DNA of 8,302 nucleotides, from positions 1-8,302 of the forward strand of contig JABMPI010000692.1 in assembly GCA_013203755.1 (NCBI GenBank). The letters are read 5' to 3'. Source of the stretch: Bacteroidota bacterium. GTDB taxonomy: Bacteria > Bacteroidota > Bacteroidia > Bacteroidales > Prolixibacteraceae. The notes under the pieces were generated by a model that searched no databases, had not been told where the DNA came from, and was given only the letters and a program-made list of their open reading frames with translations. Shown here in pieces: positions 5,463-8,302 of the stretch; within the stretch, counting starts at the first letter, position 1, and every line of letters begins with the position of its first letter. Made by a program: the position numbers and the translations under genes.

Positions 5463-5546
5463 ATTTGTTTTCATAAAAATGGTTTTTGTAATTTTTATTC
5501 TGAACTTTATACCTCTATATTGTATAACAATCTAAAACAGGTCGTC

Positions 5547-7298
5547 ATGAATAGGATAATTATTATTATCGGAATTATTTCCTTTCTGTTTTCTTGTTCA
5601 CCAAATTCACAGGTAGAAGAAAAAGATGAAGCTACTCTTCAACAAGATCAAAAAATGGAGTGGTGGCGCGAGGCTCGTTTCGGGCTTTTTATTCATTGGG
5701 GATTGTATGCCGAGCCAGCTGGTGAGTGGAAGGGTGAACGTATTGCGGGAATTAGTGAATGGATTATGGCGCGTGCTGCAATTCCTGTAAAGGAATATGA
5801 GAAACTGGCAGAGAATTTTAATCCTGAAAAATACGATGCAGAAGCGTGGGTGAAATTGGCAAAATATGCCGGAATGAAATACATCGTAATCACATCTAAA
5901 CATCACGATGGTTTTGCCATGTTTCAGTCGAAAGCAAGTAAATACAACATTGTTGATGCTACTCTTTTTGGTCGCGACCCTTTAAAAGAGTTAGCCGATG
6001 CCTGTAAAAAATACGGGATCCGATTGGGCTTTTATTATTCGCAGGCGCAGGATTGGCACGAACCGGGAGGTACTTATTTTAATATTGAGGATGGTAAACC
6101 GCACTGGGATGCTAATTTGGTTCGTGAACCACTAATGAATTACATAAACGGGAAAGCAGTACCACAGGTAAAAGAGATTTTAGAGAATTATGGTGGGCTG
6201 GATATTTTGTGGTGGGATACTCCGCGTGGAATGACAGAGGAAGCTGCGCAGGCATTACAAGATGTTGCAGATGAATATCCGGATATGTTAACCAATAATC
6301 GCTTGTATCGTCCGTGGCCGGGAGATTTTACTACACCCGAACAACACGTTCCGCCAACCGGACTCGATTACGACTGGGAAGTTTGTATGACAATGAATAC
6401 CAGTTGGGGCTATAAATCATACGACGAAAATTGGAAATCGGGAGAAACCTTAATTCGAATGTTGGTTGATATTGCCAGTAAAGGTGGAAATTTACTGCTG
6501 AATGTTGGACCAACGCCAGAAGGTTTATTCCCTGAACCCAGCATTGATCGCTTAAAACAAATTGGATTGTGGATGCAGCAAAATAGTGAGTCGATTTATG
6601 GAACAACTGCCAGCCCGTTTTTTAAATTGCCTTGGGGAAGATGTACTACCAAAGAGGTGGATGGTAACACAATATTATATTTACATGTTTTCGATTGGCC
6701 TAAAACCGGATTGCTTCAAGTTCCGGGTTTGAAAACGCGAATTAAGGATATTTATCTTCTCTCTAATCCAAAACAAAAATTTGCCTGGAAATTTGAAGAC
6801 GACGATTTGTTTATACATGCACCATCGATTATTTTCGACCCTATAAATACAGTAGTAGTGATAGAAACTAAAGAGAAGGTGAAAGTTACCAGCAACATGC
6901 CAACCTTAAAAGAGGGCAGTATTTTATTGCCTGCCGATTTTGCTGATATTCATAATCCGGGATATGGAACTCATGCTTATTTGAGTGGTTCGGGGAAAAA
7001 ATCGATTATTCAAAATTGGGTAGATGCCAGGGTGAGGTTAGAGTGGATGTTTAACAGTGTGGAACCCGGGAAATACAAAATTGAAACATTAATTAAAGCA
7101 AACGAAATTTGTAAATTGAATGTTACTGTTGGAGACAAAAACGTTGAATCTGAAATTCAACCTACTAACAATAAATTTGAGATTATTTCATTGGGTGAAA
7201 TTGAAATTAGCGAAACCGGCAATCAATCAATTTCATTAACACCTGACCGCGAAAATTGGGGTGAGGTTGAGTTAATGTATGTGGAATTGGTGAAATAA
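5547..7298 (+). CDS. GH29 alpha-L-fucosidase, lipoprotein
   Basis: A 583-aa exo-alpha-L-fucosidase releasing L-fucose from non-reducing ends by a retaining mechanism. The ATG at 5547 is chosen over the TTG at 5520 because it gives a compact signal, MNRIIIIIGIISFLFSC, with lipobox Cys17; the acidic VEEKDE after it could favour surface export. The GH29 (beta/alpha) barrel covers about residues 36-355: ARFGLFIHWG (43-52), SKHHDGF (117-123) fucose-binding histidines, LDILWWDTP (218-226) with nucleophile Asp224, TTPEQHVPP (262-270) with Glu265 as likely acid/base, and LLLNVGPTPEG (316-326). A beta-sandwich follows (about 360-440). Residues about 446-583 are an additional beta-rich domain of unknown type, perhaps carbohydrate-binding; GH29 enzymes without it are about 440-480 aa. 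It follows the GH43-like gene by 84 bp and likely shares its transcript. Linkage specificity is not readable from sequence. Confidence 0.93.
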   Translation: MNRIIIIIGIISFLFSCSPNSQVEEKDEATLQQDQKMEWWREARFGLFIHWGLYAEPAGEWKGERIAGISEWIMARAAIPVKEYEKLAENFNPEKYDAEAWVKLAKYAGMKYIVITSKHHDGFAMFQSKASKYNIVDATLFGRDPLKELADACKKYGIRLGFYYSQAQDWHEPGGTYFNIEDGKPHWDANLVREPLMNYINGKAVPQVKEILENYGGLDILWWDTPRGMTEEAAQALQDVADEYPDMLTNNRLYRPWPGDFTTPEQHVPPTGLDYDWEVCMTMNTSWGYKSYDENWKSGETLIRMLVDIASKGGNLLLNVGPTPEGLFPEPSIDRLKQIGLWMQQNSESIYGTTASPFFKLPWGRCTTKEVDGNTILYLHVFDWPKTGLLQVPGLKTRIKDIYLLSNPKQKFAWKFEDDDLFIHAPSIIFDPINTVVVIETKEKVKVTSNMPTLKEGSILLPADFADIHNPGYGTHAYLSGSGKKSIIQNWVDARVRLEWMFNSVEPGKYKIETLIKANEICKLNVTVGDKNVESEIQPTNNKFEIISLGEIEISETGNQSISLTPDRENWGEVELMYVELVK

Positions 7299-7306
7299 AC
7301 TCAATA

Positions 7307-7337
7307 CGTCATTCCAGCGAAGGGGGGAATCTGTATC
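7307..7337. repeat. REP-like ATTCC/GGAAT palindrome
   Basis: CGTCATTCCAGCGAAGG followed by GGGGAATCTG is close to the widespread short palindromic repeat of form CGTCATTCC(C)GCGAAGGCGGGAATC seen in many bacterial genomes (recognised from memory). Here the stem is reduced to ATTCC (7311-7315) and GGAAT (7326-7330), with extra purine mismatches. It sits nine bases after the fucosidase stop. Confidence 0.55.
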
Positions 7338-7414
7338 AAAAAAGCAGTATCCTTTTTTTAGGAACCGTTCTTTTTTTTGACTTTGGTTCAACCGATGAAT
7401 TTTGTTCTAAAAAT

Positions 7415-7443
7415 CTTTTCCAAAGTTTGAAATTTTGGAAAAG
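7415..7443. other. Inverted repeat between convergent genes
   Basis: CTTTTCCAAA (7415-7424) and TTTGGAAAAG (7434-7443) form a perfect 10-bp stem with a 9-nt loop in the 200-bp gap between the convergent fucosidase and barrel genes. Being symmetric, it could stall transcription from both sides. On the plus strand no T-tract follows directly. On the minus strand the stem is followed by ATTTTTAGAAC, giving it partial terminator character for the gene starting beyond 8302. Confidence 0.45.
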
Positions 7444-7500
7444 TTGATGTTTGTGTATAATGCTATCTTTTTTTAAATTGACCGAACTGGCAAAAACAAC

Positions 7501-8302
7501 TTAAAACCGCTCGTTAACCACATTGTTATAAATAGAACCAAACGTAAATCGCAAACCTAGTTCTCCACCAATCTCATATGTTGTTGCCAACTTCCGACGT
7601 CTTAATAGCACATCTTCAAGCGATGCATCTCCTTTGGGAAGGTAAAGTTGATCATGAATTACCTGCGAATTTATTTCGCAGTAAACAGAAATTTGTTTAG
7701 TTAATCTCACTGAGAAATCTGATTCCAGCGTTAAACGGTTTGTTGAGAAATCATGAAAATAGTGTCTTCCTTCCAAACTCATTTCAATTCTCCCCCAGGG
7801 TTGCACCATTTCCAGGTTTAGTCCTATTGATTCATAAAAAAGCGATTCATTTAATTTATCGTAAATAGTTTCTTCATTATAATCGTATGTATAAATTCCT
7901 GTAGTATAACGAAGAGTAAATACTTTCCGGTTGCTTACATCCCACGGGAAAATATTATATTCTGCCCCCACATTAAATTGAAAAGCGTTTTTAATATTCA
8001 TGTAATTAATAGAAGAATATTCGCCAAAAACTCCGGCAGACCATTTTGGAGTAAGGCTTTTTATATATTCTGCTGAAATGTTGGTTCGGTTCTGGCTGTT
8101 TTCGATTTTTTCACCATCATCGTAATAATTTTCACGATCAATTTCATGATTGGCTTCAATTTCTGTTTTCCAGGCTTCTGTTACCTTCTCAATACTAAGT
8201 TCGGTTCCCAGCGAAAACTCATTCTGCCTCTCTTCTTTTTCAAAATCGCTACCTGCTGAAATTCTAACAACCCACAAATTCCAGGGATCGTCAATTGATT
8301 CC
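7501..8302 (-). CDS. Outer-membrane beta-barrel protein, N-terminus outside window
   Basis: The frame is open to the window edge (ESIDDPWNLWVVRISAGSDF from 8301), so the 266 residues seen are the C-terminal part of a longer protein; the TTG at 8277 is not a credible start because the conserved-looking DDPWNLWVVRI lies before it. Regular amphipathic strands run throughout (FSLGTELSIEKVTEAWKTEI, KWSAGVFGEYSSIN, VFTLRYTTGIYTYDY, RIEMSLEGRHYFHDF), with a C-terminal signature LPKGDASLEDVLLRRRKLAT then FTFGSIYNNVVNERF. The terminal Phe is the usual beta-barrel assembly signal. I recognise the LPKGDA...LLRRR...NNVVNxRF pattern as an uncharacterised Bacteroidota outer-membrane family. It has no named function and no visible link to the convergent glycosidases. 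Confidence 0.8.
   Translation of the reverse strand, partial: ESIDDPWNLWVVRISAGSDFEKEERQNEFSLGTELSIEKVTEAWKTEIEANHEIDRENYYDDGEKIENSQNRTNISAEYIKSLTPKWSAGVFGEYSSINYMNIKNAFQFNVGAEYNIFPWDVSNRKVFTLRYTTGIYTYDYNEETIYDKLNESLFYESIGLNLEMVQPWGRIEMSLEGRHYFHDFSTNRLTLESDFSVRLTKQISVYCEINSQVIHDQLYLPKGDASLEDVLLRRRKLATTYEIGGELGLRFTFGSIYNNVVNERF

Noticed and set aside
5473..5498. A/T-only inverted repeat between the two glycosidase genes as a terminator
   Set aside because: ATAAAAAT/ATTTTTAT is an 8-bp stem of A-T pairs only, expected by chance in such AT-rich DNA; the two genes probably share a transcript.

Overview
The window reads as chromosomal DNA of a Bacteroidota bacterium, plausibly a marine or gut Marinilabiliales/Prolixibacteraceae-type polysaccharide degrader. 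Support: AT-rich DNA, A-rich leaders instead of strong Shine-Dalgarno sites, TAnnTTTG-like promoter elements, lipoprotein glycosidases, and families (DUF4956, DUF2490, a barrel ending in VVNERF) typical of this phylum. The genus-level guess is inference.

Layout. (1) 1-1491 is repeat-rich: a small TPR-like gene (203-784) sits between matched, inverted, GC-rich palindromic ends (about 137-172 and 798-835). It is followed by about 700 bp with no gene, holding a 105-bp tandem repeat (969-1200), a bidirectional terminator (1201-1240) and a 170-bp imperfect foldback element (1322-1492) that ends at the stop codon of the next gene. (2) 1492-1812 (minus) is a small helical protein of unknown function, preceded by a 420-bp spacer with a hairpin plus T-tract and a candidate promoter. 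(3) 2233-4263 (plus) is a tight three-gene unit: VTC-type polyphosphate polymerase domain protein (TTG start), DUF4956 inner-membrane protein and DUF2490 outer-membrane protein. (4) 4383-7298 (plus) holds two lipoprotein glycosidases, a five-bladed beta-propeller GH43-like enzyme and a GH29 alpha-L-fucosidase. (5) 7501-8302 (minus) is the 3' part of an outer-membrane beta-barrel gene whose 5' end lies outside the window.

How the genes fit together. The VTC/DUF4956/DUF2490 set looks like an envelope-associated polyphosphate module reaching from cytoplasm to outer membrane. The two lipoproteins look like a small fucose-containing-glycan depolymerising pair; no SusC/SusD, sulfatase or regulator is visible, so this is not a full polysaccharide utilisation locus within the window. 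The most unusual content is non-coding: four kinds of inverted or tandem repeat in the first 1.5 kb, including the inverted-repeat-bounded gene and the foldback element. Homology statements come from recognising families by eye; no search was run.
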